A stretch of 64,000 bases of DNA from Nageia nagi (lineage: Eukaryota > Pinophyta): positions 168,950,001 to 169,014,000 of the forward strand of contig JBITNC010000001.1 in the NCBI GenBank assembly GCA_050084985.1. Reading direction: 5' to 3'. Positions within the stretch are counted from its first letter, which is position 1; the number at the start of each line of letters is the position of its first letter. Positions 10,900 through 22,438 of the stretch are shown here, piece after piece. The notes below the pieces were generated by a model. That model had not been told where the DNA came from. It searched no databases and saw only the letters and a list, made by a program, of their open reading frames with translations. The translations under genes were made by a program, and so were the position numbers.

Positions 10900-11790
10900 C
10901 CTCATTATTCAAAGAATCTTCTAAGCATGAGTGCTAGATAGAAGCCATGAAAGTGGAAAATGAGGTGCTTATGAAAAATAAAACTTGGAACTTGGTTCCT
11001 TATTCCAATGAAAAAAATATGATTGGCAATAAGTTGATCTACTAGATCAAGTTCAATTTAGTTGGGGATATTGAGAAATACAAGGCAAGGTTAGTAGCCA
11101 AAGGTTTTGCTTAAAAATACAATGTAGATTCTAAGAAAACCTTTACTCCCATGGCAAAGATGCTTACTATCAAAATTATCCTTTCTCTTTCTATAGCTTA
11201 AGTATGGAAAGTCTTTCAACTTGATGTCAAGAGTGCATTTTTCAATGGTGACTTAGATGTAGAAATTTTCATGAATCAACAAAAAGGGTTTATTGTAGAA
11301 GGCAAAGAGTCTTTTATATGCAAGCTAAAGAAATCATTGTATAGACTTAAGCAAACAGCTAGAGCCTAGTACAAGATGATTTCAAGATACTTTGTAGACA
11401 TTGGATTCTCTAAATGCTTTTTTGACTCTAATATATATGTGCTCAATCAAGGAAAATATGTGGTCTTGATTCTTCTTTATGTTGATGATATTTTGATAAC
11501 TAAGAATAATGATGAAATCATTCAAGAGTGCATATCCAAACTTAAGGTAATGTTTGAAATGATTGATCTTGGTCTCTTGCACTACTACCTTAGAATGCAA
11601 GTGTATCAATACAAGGATTGTAACTATCTTAATCAATCCAAGTATATATCAAACATCTTGCAAAAGTTTAGAATGGAGGAGTGTAGACATGCTACAATCC
11701 TAATCTCTCCTAGAATCACTATTTTTCTTAGCTCCAACTCTCAATTGGATAATGCTATAGTTTATAGGAAAATTAATTGGTAGTATTCTA
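10900..11790 (+). pseudogene. Copia reverse transcriptase
   Basis: Copies the element RNA. Motifs in order: EAMKVENEVLMKNKTWNLV, then YKARLVAKGF at about 11080, FQLDVKSAFFNGDL at about 11217 (first catalytic Asp), SLYRLKQT, and LLYVDDILIT at about 11475-11505 with the catalytic YVDD intact. The domain ends near YRKINW at 11780. In-frame stops at 10936, 11041, 11113 and elsewhere are single C-to-T or G-to-A changes from Gln or Trp codons. Confidence 0.88.
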
Positions 11791-12380
11791 TATTTGACTA
11801 TTTCTAAGCCAACTATTTTCTTTGTAGTGAATATAATGGTATGATTTATGTAGAAACCATATGTTGAACACCTCTATGTTGTTAAGCAAATCTTGAGGTA
11901 TGTTGAAGGGATAAAAGATCTTGCCCTCAAGTATTCCAAGTTGCCCTTGTTTGTTCTCTCAAGGTTCTTAGATTTTGACTATGGGAGAGATAGAGATGTA
12001 GAAAATCAACCTTTGCATGTGTTAATAGCATTGGTTCAGATGCTATCTCTTGGGATTCCTAGAAGTAGCCTACTATTTCTCTTTTCACCATAGAAGTTGA
12101 ATACCGAGCCATGTCTGTTGTAGCCCAGGAAGTTATATGGCTAAGGCATCTTCTAAAAATAATTAGGTATGAGCAAGTTGGCTCATCTTTGATTTCTTTA
12201 GATAATCATTTAGCTATTTCTTTGATTAAGAATCATGTGTTCCATAAAATAAAAAAACATGTGAAAATCCAAGCCCATTTCATCAAGGAGAAGGTTCTTG
12301 ATGGCATCATACACTTGGAGTATTTTCCATCAACCTTGAACTTCATTCACTTATTCATAAAGCCCCTTCTTGGACCTTAG
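11791..12380 (+). pseudogene. Copia RNase H
   Basis: Degrades the RNA strand during reverse transcription. The expected segments are found across two frames: LRYVEGIKDLALKYSK at about 11890, a DSDYGGDRD-like stretch near 11970 with the first Asp altered, a segment like SWDSRKQ in another frame near 12045, then EYRAMSVVAQEVIWLRHLL at 12100, DNHLAISL, and FHKIKKHVKIQAHFIKE near 12240. One frameshift and stops disable it. The C-terminus (LEYFPSTLN) is typical of the end of copia pol. Confidence 0.8.
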
Positions 12381-13170
12381 TTTTGTAAGATTAGGAGTGC
12401 TACCAGGTTGGTGAAGTTACCCTCAAGGGGGAGTGAAGTTTGAATTCTTATGTTGAATTCATGTTTGTGATGACAACTTCACCCCTAGGAGGATTTGATG
12501 TTATATAGTGTTGATTTTGTTGTACACCTTCATGGTAAGTTCAATTTGCATAAAGAACTTATTGTATAATTTTTTGAGGAAAAGATTGATCAATCCAGCA
12601 CTATTTAGTTATCCATGTATGGGGAACTCATATGTATATTTTGGCATTATTCAATTATCCATGGATGAGAAACTCATATGTGAATTTTGTTTTGCTCTAT
12701 TTGGTAATGATAATCAACACATGTTTTGTATACAGCAGGTCACTATGAGTTTTAGCTTGGCATCTTCATGATGACTTATAGTGCACCATTGATCAGTTTA
12801 TGATGGCATTGTTGGATACATCTATCCTTATTGATATGATTGTATTGCATCTAATTGATCTTATCGTTTAAGCTGCTTATGACTTGTAGATTTCTTGAGA
12901 TTGTAGGTTACTTACTTTGGATGTGTAGGCTCATGGAGATTCATCATGACTTCCATTTGGATGACTACTTTATGTACATTGAAACTAGTTATGGTTAATG
13001 ATTTCATTGTAAATCATTTATTAAAATGGTAAAGTAGTGAGTCTCAAATTAGATCCTTTTACTTCATAAACATGTTAAATGTTCTCATCTCTAGTTATAT
13101 CTATTTTGAGGAGAATTCTCTTACTCTCTCTTCTTCTTCTCTCTTATTTGCTCTATCCTAATATTGCATT
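12381..13170 (+). other. Copia 3' untranslated region
   Basis: Between the end of RNase H and the polypurine tract. It has no coding signal that I trust. A second purine run followed by TG (aagggggagtg, 12425-12435) closely resembles the true polypurine tract at 13171. A short CT-rich run (13125-13145) is also present. Confidence 0.5.
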
Positions 13171-13179
13171 AAGGGGGAG
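13171..13179 (+). other. Copia polypurine tract
   Basis: AAGGGGGAG directly abutting the TG of the 3' LTR; this is the plus-strand primer site of the element. Confidence 0.9.
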
Positions 13180-13682
13180 TGTTGGAATGTATAATGCATT
13201 ATTGTAAAGATTTGCATTAATCCTATTTATAGATTCACTAATACTTAAGGGTATCATTATATACCTTAAGTATTTAAGTGAATATGGTAATGTAACTTGT
13301 CCTACACTCCATGTCATGAACATGCCCCTTGGGTAAAAGGGAGTTGCCCATCATGCCTTTGTACATTGGGTAAAAGGGTGATCCAAAGAAGGATTTTGGC
13401 CTATAAATAGAAGGCTCCCTCTTTATGATTTCACATCAATTTATGGAGTAAACTTATGTTATAGGATAGTGTTTAGGAGATGAGTTTAGCATATTTATAA
13501 GAGATTCATATTTGTGAATGAAGTGAGATCTAGTTAGTGGATGTACTCCTAGTTGGAGGAACCACTTTATATCTTGAGTTATCTTTGTGAGATTGTCTTA
13601 TTTAAGTTATTTATATGTGAGATTGAGATTTAATGAGATCTTGGTAATATAGGGTTGTTTATGTTATATTTCAAACCTTTCA
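13180..13682 (+). repeat. Copia 3' LTR
   Basis: 503 bp, same length and ends as the 5' LTR, with TATA at 13401 and the hairpin at 13241-13273. It is followed by TGTTG, the imperfect target duplication. Confidence 0.93.
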
Positions 13683-13687
13683 TGTTG

Positions 13688-13745
13688 TAAGCGATGGAGA
13701 ACTCGACCAGACCAAACCCTTGAGGTTACATCATACCAATCAATA
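13688..13745 (+). repeat. Element A left LTR, final part
   Basis: The 58 bases after the copia duplication match the end of the right LTR (about 49758-49816), including aaacccttgaggtt and catcataccaatcaa. The terminal CA of the right copy reads TA here. Confidence 0.85.
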
Positions 13746-14030
13746 ATAGAAAAGTCTATTTTTGGTACTCCTGATGGGACACAAGCTAAATCCCATATTT
13801 AGTGGTGTAAATAGGCTAAATAGCTATGTATAGTAAGCTATCAACTAGATCCTTTAAAGATTATAAGGTTTTCATCACCTTATTGGTGACTTTGCTATCA
13901 ACCAATTAATATTTTGAACCCTAGCACCTCCAAAATGTAAACTTACTAGAAGTAGTGCTAGAAATTCCCTTAGATAGCCTAGATTTCAAGAGCTATTAGT
14001 TTCTCATAGGAGGACTAGGTGAAAGAGTTT
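13746..14030 (+). other. Element A leader, first part
   Basis: Lies between the left LTR of A and the insertion of element B. It is non-coding. No convincing tRNA-complementary PBS can be seen directly after 13745; a tggtactcc sequence at about 13761 is a weak candidate. The leader resumes at 37027. Confidence 0.5.
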
Positions 14031-14969
14031 TGTATATGCATACAAAGCCTAACACCCTAATGGCTTCCCAATGCATATTGTTCTTATTTATCTAAAAGAA
14101 GTGTGTTTTAGCAAGCTTTCAGATAGTTTTGATGAGAAAATACACTAATTATAGCAATTTTTGAGACATAAGAGGAAGTGATGTCAACAAAGTAGAGGCT
14201 CATCTAAAACTAAAACCTAAGAGTAGTGATGTCATTAGTTAATGCTAGAAGTTCCATAATAGCTAAGTATTTCGAGACATAAAAGGAAGTGATGTCAGTA
14301 GAGTAGAGGCTCATCTACAATTGAACCCTAGGAGTAGTGATGTCAACAAGTAATGCTAAAAGTTCCATGGTAGCTAAGTGTTTTGGGACATAAAAGCAAG
14401 TTATGTCAATAGAGTAGAGGCTCATCTAAAACTAAACCCTAGGATTAGTCATGTCAACAGGTAATGCTAAAAGTTCTATAATGGCTAAGTGTTTTGGGAC
14501 ATAAAAGGAAGTGATGTCAATAGAATAAAGGCTCATATAAAATTGAACTCTAGGAGTAGTGATGTCAGTAAAGTAATGCTAGTAGTTTCATGGTATCTAA
14601 GTTAGTTGATTCTAAAGCATGAAAGGATGTAACATCAATAAAGTAAAGTGAAACCCATTTTGGCAAAAAGAATGGATCCAAAGAAGGATGACATCACAAG
14701 TAAGACTAAGATCTCCTAAAGTTACTTGCTTCACCTTACAAAGGTGCAAAAAGGAAGTGACATCAATAAAAATAAAAGAACTTTCAAAATTGAAGTCCAA
14801 AGATAGATGATGTTAGATGTAACAAAAGGAACTTTTCCCAAGCAAAACTTCACCAAAGAACTCCAGAACATGTGTTGAAGATCGAGAAGGTTTTGAAACA
14901 ACCATTGGAAGATGAAGAAAATTCAAAATCATCATAATCAATCAGATAACCCTTCATAATTATAATACA
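14031..14969 (+). repeat. Element B left LTR
   Basis: Aligns with 36087-37021 over its whole length. It contains four to five tandem copies of a 111-bp unit from 14174. Confidence 0.85.
14174..14617 (+). repeat. 111-bp tandem repeats in element B LTR
   Basis: Units start at 14174, 14285, 14396 and 14507 (ggaagtgatgtca...), with a degenerate fifth after 14618. Each unit carries two TGATGTCA-like octamers (for example ggaagTGATGTCAac and gtagTGATGTCAac). The right LTR has the same array at about 36230-36640. Confidence 0.85.
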
Positions 14970-15025
14970 ATAGACTCATGGTTAGAACTATCAATTCTGT
15001 ATCATAAATAGATCACTATAGCTTT

Positions 15026-17295
15026 GTGGAAAACTTCTTAATTCTGACCATGAGTTTGTTTGCTCCTAAAATTTTAAGGCTATCAGAAGCATCAAAATTA
15101 TATCTTCGAATGCCTCATGGTGAGATTGGTTCTTTACTAAAGAAGGAACATTCATTATACTTTATGGTTTTACCGATGCCCCTTTCTTATTGCCTATACA
15201 TGTCACTAATTAGATATTCAATATAGAGTATGAAAGGCAAATAGACTATGTAGATGCAAAATATGGAGCTACAGCTAAGAAGAGATTGGTCTATGCTCTA
15301 CCTCATAAGGTGCATGACTTGGTAGTTCAAAGTGAGGAGGAGGTAACCAACTAAAGGAGAATCTGCTCAAGTTGAAGTTGAAAAGGATCAATCAATATAG
15401 GTTATATGGTCTTGAAGATGTGTTTGGTAAAAGGTTGAAAAATTAGCCCAATCCTCATAGCTTCATAGCAAAAGCCAAACCAAAGCTAGACCAATGGATA
15501 AATCTAAGAGAGAAGGATAGACCAATGCCTATGTCTTTGATTGCTAAAAATTTACTACCATCATGGATGAGTTTTTATGAAAATAAGGTAGCTTTTAATT
15601 CCCAAAAAATATTTGGCTACATTGCAAAGGCTTAAGTGGAGTGAAGAGAAAATTGCTGCATTTAACCAATATCGAATTGAATTGAGGAATAAATTCACTC
15701 CCCTTGAGTCTAAACTTGATGATGTGTTCAAAGATATGTGAAAGATGGAACACCCTTTAGATGACCCTATTGAATAGTATCCTGAAAGCGATGATGAAAA
15801 AGAAGAACAAGATTAACCAGAAGCCCAAAGGATTAGCCAAGAAGAGCAAGCTAAAGAAGAGGTTAGAGAGGCTACCTTCAAAGCTATACATTAGACATAA
15901 AAAGGGTGAGAAGTGTATGTAGCAAAGAGAAAAGCTTAGAAGGCTCCCCTTTCACCTAAAAAGAAGAGGAAGACACTTACTCCAATAGGTACACTTTCTT
16001 TTTCTCCTCCTACTTCTCTTAGAGATACCTCCACTATAAACCCTATCATACCAATTTCTATTCAAGTTGTCTCATCCATTTCTACTAAAGCTCCCCTTTC
16101 TATAGTTGTGATGACCTCTCTAACACCCACCACACAACCAATTCCAGTGTTCCTACTACCTTCCTAATGGCATAATCCTACCCCTTCCACATCAATTTCC
16201 CCTGTTACTCCTCTCACTAACATCATCACTATACCATTACCACCACCACCATTTTCAATAAATCCCATTAGTATCAATGGCCCAAGTTCCAACTAGGCTA
16301 TTCTTACAACATTGGCAAAATAAGTTTTGGCCTCCCTTTCCCAAGATTTGAGTGCTAATTCTCTATTCATAACTATATCTAGGCAGCAAGTGTCCATTGA
16401 TGGTATTATGCATAAGTACCAACAAATGAAGAGTAACCAAGAAGAATGGATGTAGAGGTAATTGAAGAAAATCTTAATGTCAAATAATATGGTAAGGCTC
16501 CAAACTTCTCTAGATTCAAAAAACAAAGTGCTAGAGATGGCTATAACTAGGATCTCTAGGAAGGGCAGAGTGATTTAACTTCCATGAACACTCGGGTAAA
16601 AATAGATATGAGAAGCATTCCTCAAAGTGATAAGAATGAGCTATTGCAAACTATCATGGACTTGAATATAGTAGAGTTAAGCAAGTTGGAAACCAAGTAT
16701 AACAAGCTTCAAAAGGCTTATGAAGCGATAAAGAAGTAGTTGGTTACATAAAGTATCAAACTGAAAGCTATCGATAATGATATAGCTATTTTAAGAGCAA
16801 ATTTAGCTTTTGGTCCTACTATTGATAGCATGAACAAAAAAGATGCTATTATTGCTGAAAAAGATGCAAAAATAGCCACAAGGATGATAGAAGTTGCATC
16901 AAAAGATTCAATCATTAATAGTCTAAATGCCAACATAGCTCAATTACAATAGAGCATGAGCAAGTACAAAGTGGATAAGGATTTTTTGTTAACCATGAAG
17001 GTGAAATTTTGGGAATAGAGGTCCTAAGAAATCAAGGACCTGATTCATCTCAGGGATCATGTTGAAATGTGTTTGTTAGAACTGAAAGGGCTTGAGGTAG
17101 ATGTTGGTAGGAGCGAGAGTATTCTCTATCCTATATTAGAGGAAGCCAAGAAAGCAAATAAGAAACTAAATGAAATTTTCAATGAAGGTTTACAGGCCCT
17201 AAATAGTGGGGATCAAGTTGAATTCATGGTAGCAATCAATTACCTAATGCAGGGAAAATGGGTCTATCAAGAGATTAGAAATAGTGTGTTGAATC
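15026..17295 (+). pseudogene. Element B ORF: Pro-rich linker plus coiled coil, unknown function
   Basis: I do not recognise a named family. At 15124-15233 a segment DWFF.KEG followed by PFLLP..VT matches element A at 45186-45303 (DWYF.KDR, PFFLP..VT) with the same spacing, so the two ORFs are homologous. A charged stretch (SDDEKEEQD, 15787-15815) follows, then a Lys-rich basic patch (PKKKRKT, about 15957), a Pro/Ser/Thr-rich linker (15975-16290) and a coiled-coil-like region to 17295 with Lys/Glu/Leu periodicity. Stops and frameshifts are many. The ORF is cut by C1 and resumes at 35634. Confidence 0.6.
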
Positions 17296-17300
17296 AAGTG
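17296..17300 (+). repeat. Target site duplication of C1, left copy
   Basis: AAGTG, repeated exactly at 35629-35633 right after the other LTR. Confidence 0.92.
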
Positions 17301-19829
17301 TGTGTATATCAAATTATGAACCTAAAATGCAATTTAGATAGATAAATCATTCAACATAATTAATCATGAACATATTCAACAATACACATCAATAATAATA
17401 ATGATATTATATTCTAAAGTATTTGGATATGAAAAGTGAGTTTTTATTGATATGTTGTAATCAATATTAACAGCGATCGTTATAGATCGGTAATAATCAG
17501 TGCAGAGCGATAACGATTGAAGCACGACTCTGCATTCTCTGCACCATCATTATGTTCGTTGTAAACCTTTAGCCTCTGTCATCGATCTGATGAATCACCT
17601 CTGTTCATTTTAGTAATCTTTTCACAGAATTCTAAAATGTTTGTGTCTATTGCTTGTTGTTCTCTTTCATGCTTACTTCAGTCATTCCTTTTCTGTATTG
17701 ACCCTGTACACAGAAAATGAACAATGCATCAAAAGCATATCTGTTCATACATATTAATCAACGAATGAATAACATAACATATATATATATAATTGATATG
17801 AGATTTGCCATTAATCAAGCTTACAACCTTTTGTTAATAATCTCTTGACTTGATTTCGGTAGAGCCTCGCTACCGTAAAATTGGGTCCCCCTATTTACGT
17901 ACAAAGCTTCAATTTATAAGCTTCAAAGTTTGTTATTCATTTGTTTTGGCATCCAAGAATCCAGGTAACCTCTCGACCTAAATTTTGAAGTGTTGCTATC
18001 TTCCATCTGTATCCATGATTCCAAATTATACGTACTAGACTATTCCAGGCTTAGATTTGTTTGTTGTTTTAACTGTTCATGGATTGTCATCGATTTTTTA
18101 GCGATTATATATTAACATTAGAATAGTCATTCAATGGTCATTTTTTAATGACAAGGATCATAAGACCACTTGTTTTAAAATATGTTCGAAAAGATTGATC
18201 CAATAATATAATTTTAAATCCCTTATTGAAGCCCTAGTGAATTTTACTTGCAATCGTGAGTTCATTTTAAGATCCCCGGGAATTTTTCTAGAGCACACAA
18301 AACAAGCCGGAGTCAGTAGATAAAGTGTTTCGGGATGAAATGATGGCGTCATAGAAGAAAGATAAAGCTCAGTTATGGAAAGGCTCGAGTTTCGGAGATG
18401 ATAACATCAGCAAGTAGTGATTAAATAGCCAGAGTCGGTAAGTAAAGTATTCTGGAAGTAAATGTTAAAGCTAAGTTGTAGAATGAACTGGGTTCCAGAG
18501 ATGATGACATCATCATGAAGTGATCAAATAGCTGGAACCAGTAAGTATAACATTCTGGATGTATGATGATGACATCACAGGGAGAACGAAGTTCACATTT
18601 TGAATGAAATTGGGTTTCAAAAGTGATGATGTCATCAGGGAGGGATCAAATAGCTGGAACCAATAAGTATAACGTTCCAAAAATATGACGATGATGTCAC
18701 AGGGAAAATGAAGTTCATAGTTTGAATGAACCGGGTCCTGGAAATGATGACATCATTGGGGAATGATCAAATAGCTGAAACCAGTAAGTATAACATTCCA
18801 GATGTATGACAATGACATCACGGGGAGAACGAAGTTCACATTTTGAATGAAACCGAGTTCTGGAAGTGATAATGTCATCAGGGAGGGATCAAATAGCCGG
18901 AACCAATAAGTATAACATTCCAAAAATATGATGATGATGTCATAGGGAAAATGAAGTTCACAGTTTGAATGAACTGGGTCCCAAAAATGATGACATCATC
19001 AGGGAATGATCAAATAGTTGAAACTAGTAAGTATAACATTTCGGATGTATGATGATGACATCATGGGGAGAACGAAGTTCACATTTTGAATGAAACCAGG
19101 TTCTGGAAGTGATGATGTCATCAGGGAGGGATCAAATAGCTAGAACCAATAAGTATAAATTCCAAAAATATGATGATGACATCACAGGGAAAACAAAGTT
19201 CACAGTTTGAATAAACTGGGTCCTGAAAATGATGACATCATCAGGGAATGATCAAATAGCCGGAACCAGTAAGTATAACATTCCAGAAATATGATGATGA
19301 CATCACGGGGAGAATGAAGTTCACATTTTGAATGAACCGGGTCCTGGATGTGATGATGTCATTAGGGAGTGATTAAATAGCCGGAACCAGTAAGTATAAC
19401 ATTCTAGAAATATGACGATGACATCATGGGGAGATTGGAGTTCACATTTTGAATGAAACCGGGTCCTAGAAGTGATGACATCATCAGGGAGGGATCAAAT
19501 AGCCAAAACCAGTAAGTATAATATTCTAGAAATATGATGATGACATCACGAGGAGAACGGAGTTCACATTTTGAATGAAATCGGGTCCCAAAAGTGATGA
19601 CATCATCAGGGAGTGATCAAATAGCCGGAACCAATAAGTATAACATTTCGGAAATATGACGAGGCTGGCGATTATTCTTGATTTACTTTTGGTTAAGATT
19701 GTTCATGACACATATGTTACACAATCTTAATCAACAATTATTTTAATGTGATATATTTTTAGAAAAAAAATACTTGTTTTATTTATTTATTTATTAAATT
19801 AAAGATAGGGTTCATTTCGAGTGTCTACA
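17301..19829 (-). repeat. C1 3' LTR
   Basis: 2529 bp; on the minus strand it starts TGTAGACACTC and ends GATATACACA. It aligns end to end with 33101-35628. About half of it is a tandem array of about 121-bp units. The polypurine tract abuts its minus-strand start. Confidence 0.95.
18390..19665. repeat. About 121-bp tandem array with paired TGAYRTCA sites (3' LTR)
   Basis: About ten to eleven units, 121-122 bp each (gttcaca landmarks at 18591, 18713, 18834, 18956). In the first part two variants alternate, one with cattctggatgtatg and gaacgaagttcacatttt, the other with gttccaaaaatatg and gaagttcacagttt, giving a dimeric higher-order period of about 243 bp. Each unit carries two octamers reading TGATGTCA or TGACATCA. 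Other variable positions are mostly CG versus TG or CA. Confidence 0.93.
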
Positions 19830-19842
19830 TTTTGCCCCTTTT
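19830..19842 (-). other. C1 polypurine tract
   Basis: On the minus strand AAAAGGGGCAAAA directly precedes the TG of the 3' LTR. The same tract occurs in C2 at 52108-52120. Confidence 0.88.
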
Positions 19843-21017
19843 TGAATTATCAACCAAAGATAGGGTTGATAATTTCAAAAAATATATAATGAGAAGCTTT
19901 GCTATTTGATAAAGTTGATAACTTCGGAAGTGACTATTTTCGGTATGATGACGTATTGAGCTTGTGTGACAGTTGCATGACATTTCTGTTATGTCATTTT
20001 GCATGTCTAAGCGCATCTATACCATATAAGTTTTCTTTAGTATATGAATTGTAATAGTGTTGTCCTTTGTCTCGACAACGAGGTTTCGAGATGATCTCTT
20101 ACACCCTGTGATTGTTTTGCTATTTGAGCTCAAACTTAGTTTGATCTATTTTTCGTATTTGACTTAGTCAAAGATCGTTGACAATATTTTATTATTGTTA
20201 ACGATTGTAAAGTGATCATCGTGGATTTATATAGTAAAAATACTATCTTTATGATAGTATATTTTGCTATGAATATCTTAATTTCTTGTGTTTAGACTTG
20301 TTTTAATAGCAATTTTAATCATTTTACCCTAGTAAGTTTACTCAATACTAGTCCTTCATGTGCCGATGTATGTGGCAGTCATGTGACATTGGAGCATTCT
20401 TCTAGGCGAAAAATAGTGTGATTTATAATGTGTTCACTTTCACCTTAGTGAACGAAGCTTTTTAATGTTTTGTCTATACACAATATATTTTAAGATATTT
20501 AAAGAAAATATACTTCATTTTGTACATTTTCAAATAATATAAATCATCAATGATCACTTATGAATCGTTACCAATCAACAATCGTTATCGATTTGATGCA
20601 AATCGTTGACAATCAACATAATGATCACTTACGATTCGTGACATGAGGGTTTTAAAACAAAATAGTTTTCATGGTAGATCAGTCAAGAGATCGGAATCAT
20701 TATCACAGGGTTGCGGAGCTTTGGCTACCTGGTTTCCCGAGATATTTTCAGATAGTCCTAGTTGCTAATGATAACTTAATAAATCTTTTAGTACATCATT
20801 TAAGACATGAATTTAAATTTTTATATTGACTTTATATATTATTTTTAAAATATATAGATTTTAAATTTTTATTTTCAAATATTAAATCTTCTATATTTTA
20901 AGATTATTTAAGGACATATTTTTATTAAATTTTTACGGAATCAGATGCATCATTTTCTGTACTTGGCAATTTTACAATAAAACACTTAACATGGTAAACT
21001 AATCCTTTAGATGTTAT

Positions 21018-21375
21018 GAACATTAACTTTATCTTGGTCAAGAGAACAATTAACTAATCATTCTTATCTTTCCCAAAGAAAAGCAAATTTTAATAATGTT
21101 CAAAGGTAATGGAGACTAATGATGTATGGATGCATATGAACATTAACTTTATCTTGGTTAGGAGAACAATAAATAATCATTCTTATCCTTACCAAAAAAA
21201 AGCAAATTTTAATAATGTTCAAAGGAAATAGGTATTTTGAAAACATGGTTTGACATAAAACAATGGTGACTTTTAGGAATGTATATGAACATTAACTTTA
21301 TCTTGGTCAAGGGAACAATAAAGAATCATTCTTATCCTTTCCAAAGAAAAGCTATTTTAATAATGTTCAAAGGTA
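21018..21375 (-). repeat. Three direct repeats of about 90 bp in C1 3' region
   Basis: Copies begin at 21018, 21138 and 21287 (gaacattaactttatcttgg ... ttttaataatgttcaaagg) and are spaced 120-149 bp. C2 has only two copies (55806 and 55952). Confidence 0.88.
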
Positions 21376-21797
21376 AGATGTCTAATAGTGCAAAATGGGT
21401 TTAACAAAATGAAACGAATGATCTTAAACACCAACAAATTATATAATATGAAGGATATTCACTATAACAAAAAGATTAAGTGACCTTTGAATGAATAACC
21501 AAGTTATTATAACATCTACCTTATCTTTCTTTATTTCAAGATTTAACAACCTAAGATGATATCAAACAATATTATTGTATGTTGATAAAAAACCTAAAAC
21601 TCCGTGTGTGTGTAGTGACATTCATTTCCCTTCTTAGATCATTTGATATGGAATTATCTCAGAAACATTAATGAGTTAATACATCCATATGAAACATATA
21701 GAGGTCCATAGAAAGTTGCTTAACCACCTTGATCCCGCTACAACCTTGCTCTACTGCCAGTCAGGCGTCCATAGCCTCGGTAGAGGATATTGTAATC

Positions 21798-21897
21798 ACC
21801 CAAGAATCATTGATAAATTTAATTTTTTTTTTTTTTATATCCCCCTTTTTTTTTTTTTTAAATATCCTTTTTTTTTTTTACCAAATAATTCTTGGGT
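21798..21897. repeat. Inverted repeat with T-rich loop (C1)
   Basis: Left arm acccaagaatcatt (21798-21811) and right arm aataattcttgggt (21884-21897) pair at 13 of 14 positions across a 72-base, very T-rich loop. C2 has the same arms, perfectly paired, with a 27-base loop (56521-56575). In element RNA the loop would be A-rich. Confidence 0.8.
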
Positions 21898-22137
21898 TCG
21901 GGGGGAAACGAATAATAAGATAGATATATAATGTTTCACTCTTAATGTTTCTCAAATAATTTCATCCAAATTCTCTTCGAATTCCTTAATGTATTAAGTG
22001 TTTTGGAGTTTTTGATTTTTCTTCAAACATACAAATTTTATGTTTTTCTATCATCTAGGGTATGTCATTTCTTTATGAAAGAAAGGATAAAGTGAATGTA
22101 GTGATAACAAGGAGATTATTCTAAGATAACCTTTTCA

Positions 22138-22296
22138 TACATTACACATTTACTAGATAATCACTGTTACGATGACATGCAGCATTTATTTACATCATTC
22201 AAGGACAGGGCACCTCATACATAACACATTTACTAGATAATCACTGTTACAATGACATGCAACATATATTTACATCATACAAGGGCAGGGCACCCT
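22138..22296 (-). repeat. 80-bp tandem duplication in C1
   Basis: acacatttactagataatcact recurs at 22144 and 22224, each ending in agggcaggg-type sequence. C2 has a single copy near 56820. Confidence 0.8.
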
Positions 22297-22438
22297 ATTG
22301 CCAAGTAACCTCTAGATGTTTCTATCTAGGTAGATTTTATAATTATATAATTTTTTATGTGTTTTATGAATTTTTCAAATTTTTAGGATTTTATGATTTT
22401 TCAATTTTTCAAAATTTTGTTTTTTTTTGTTTTTTTTT

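Larger units (their letters stand above)
5457..13682 (+). mobile_element. Ty1/copia retrotransposon inside element A's left LTR
   Basis: Two 503-bp LTRs, a tRNA-Met PBS, a purine tract, and gag-protease-integrase-RT-RNase H in the copia order. Flanking five bases are TATTG (5452-5456) and TGTTG (13683-13687), four of five identical, consistent with an aged target duplication. Taking the element out restores continuity of element A's LTR with its right copy. The coding frames contain many stops and missing catalytic residues. A long 2.6-kb leader separates the PBS from gag. Confidence 0.92.
19843..22438 (-). other. C1 3' region between extra ORF and polypurine tract
   Basis: About 2.6 kb without a convincing gene. 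It holds three direct repeats (21018-21375), a conserved inverted repeat with T-rich loop (21798-21897), an 80-bp duplication (22138-22296), and short recurring gatcgtt/aatcgtt words (20170-20640). The outer parts (19830-20080 and 20900-22438) match C2. The middle (about 20080-20900) is where C2 instead carries the plant mobile domain gene. Confidence 0.75.

Noticed and set aside
18158-18352. 64-codon ORF on the minus strand in both C1 LTRs
   Set aside because: Present in both only because the LTRs are copies; no domain and not different from chance frames.
18390-19665. CRISPR-like regular array
   Set aside because: Units are whole 121-bp tandem repeats without unique spacers, lie in an LTR, and the genome is a plant's.
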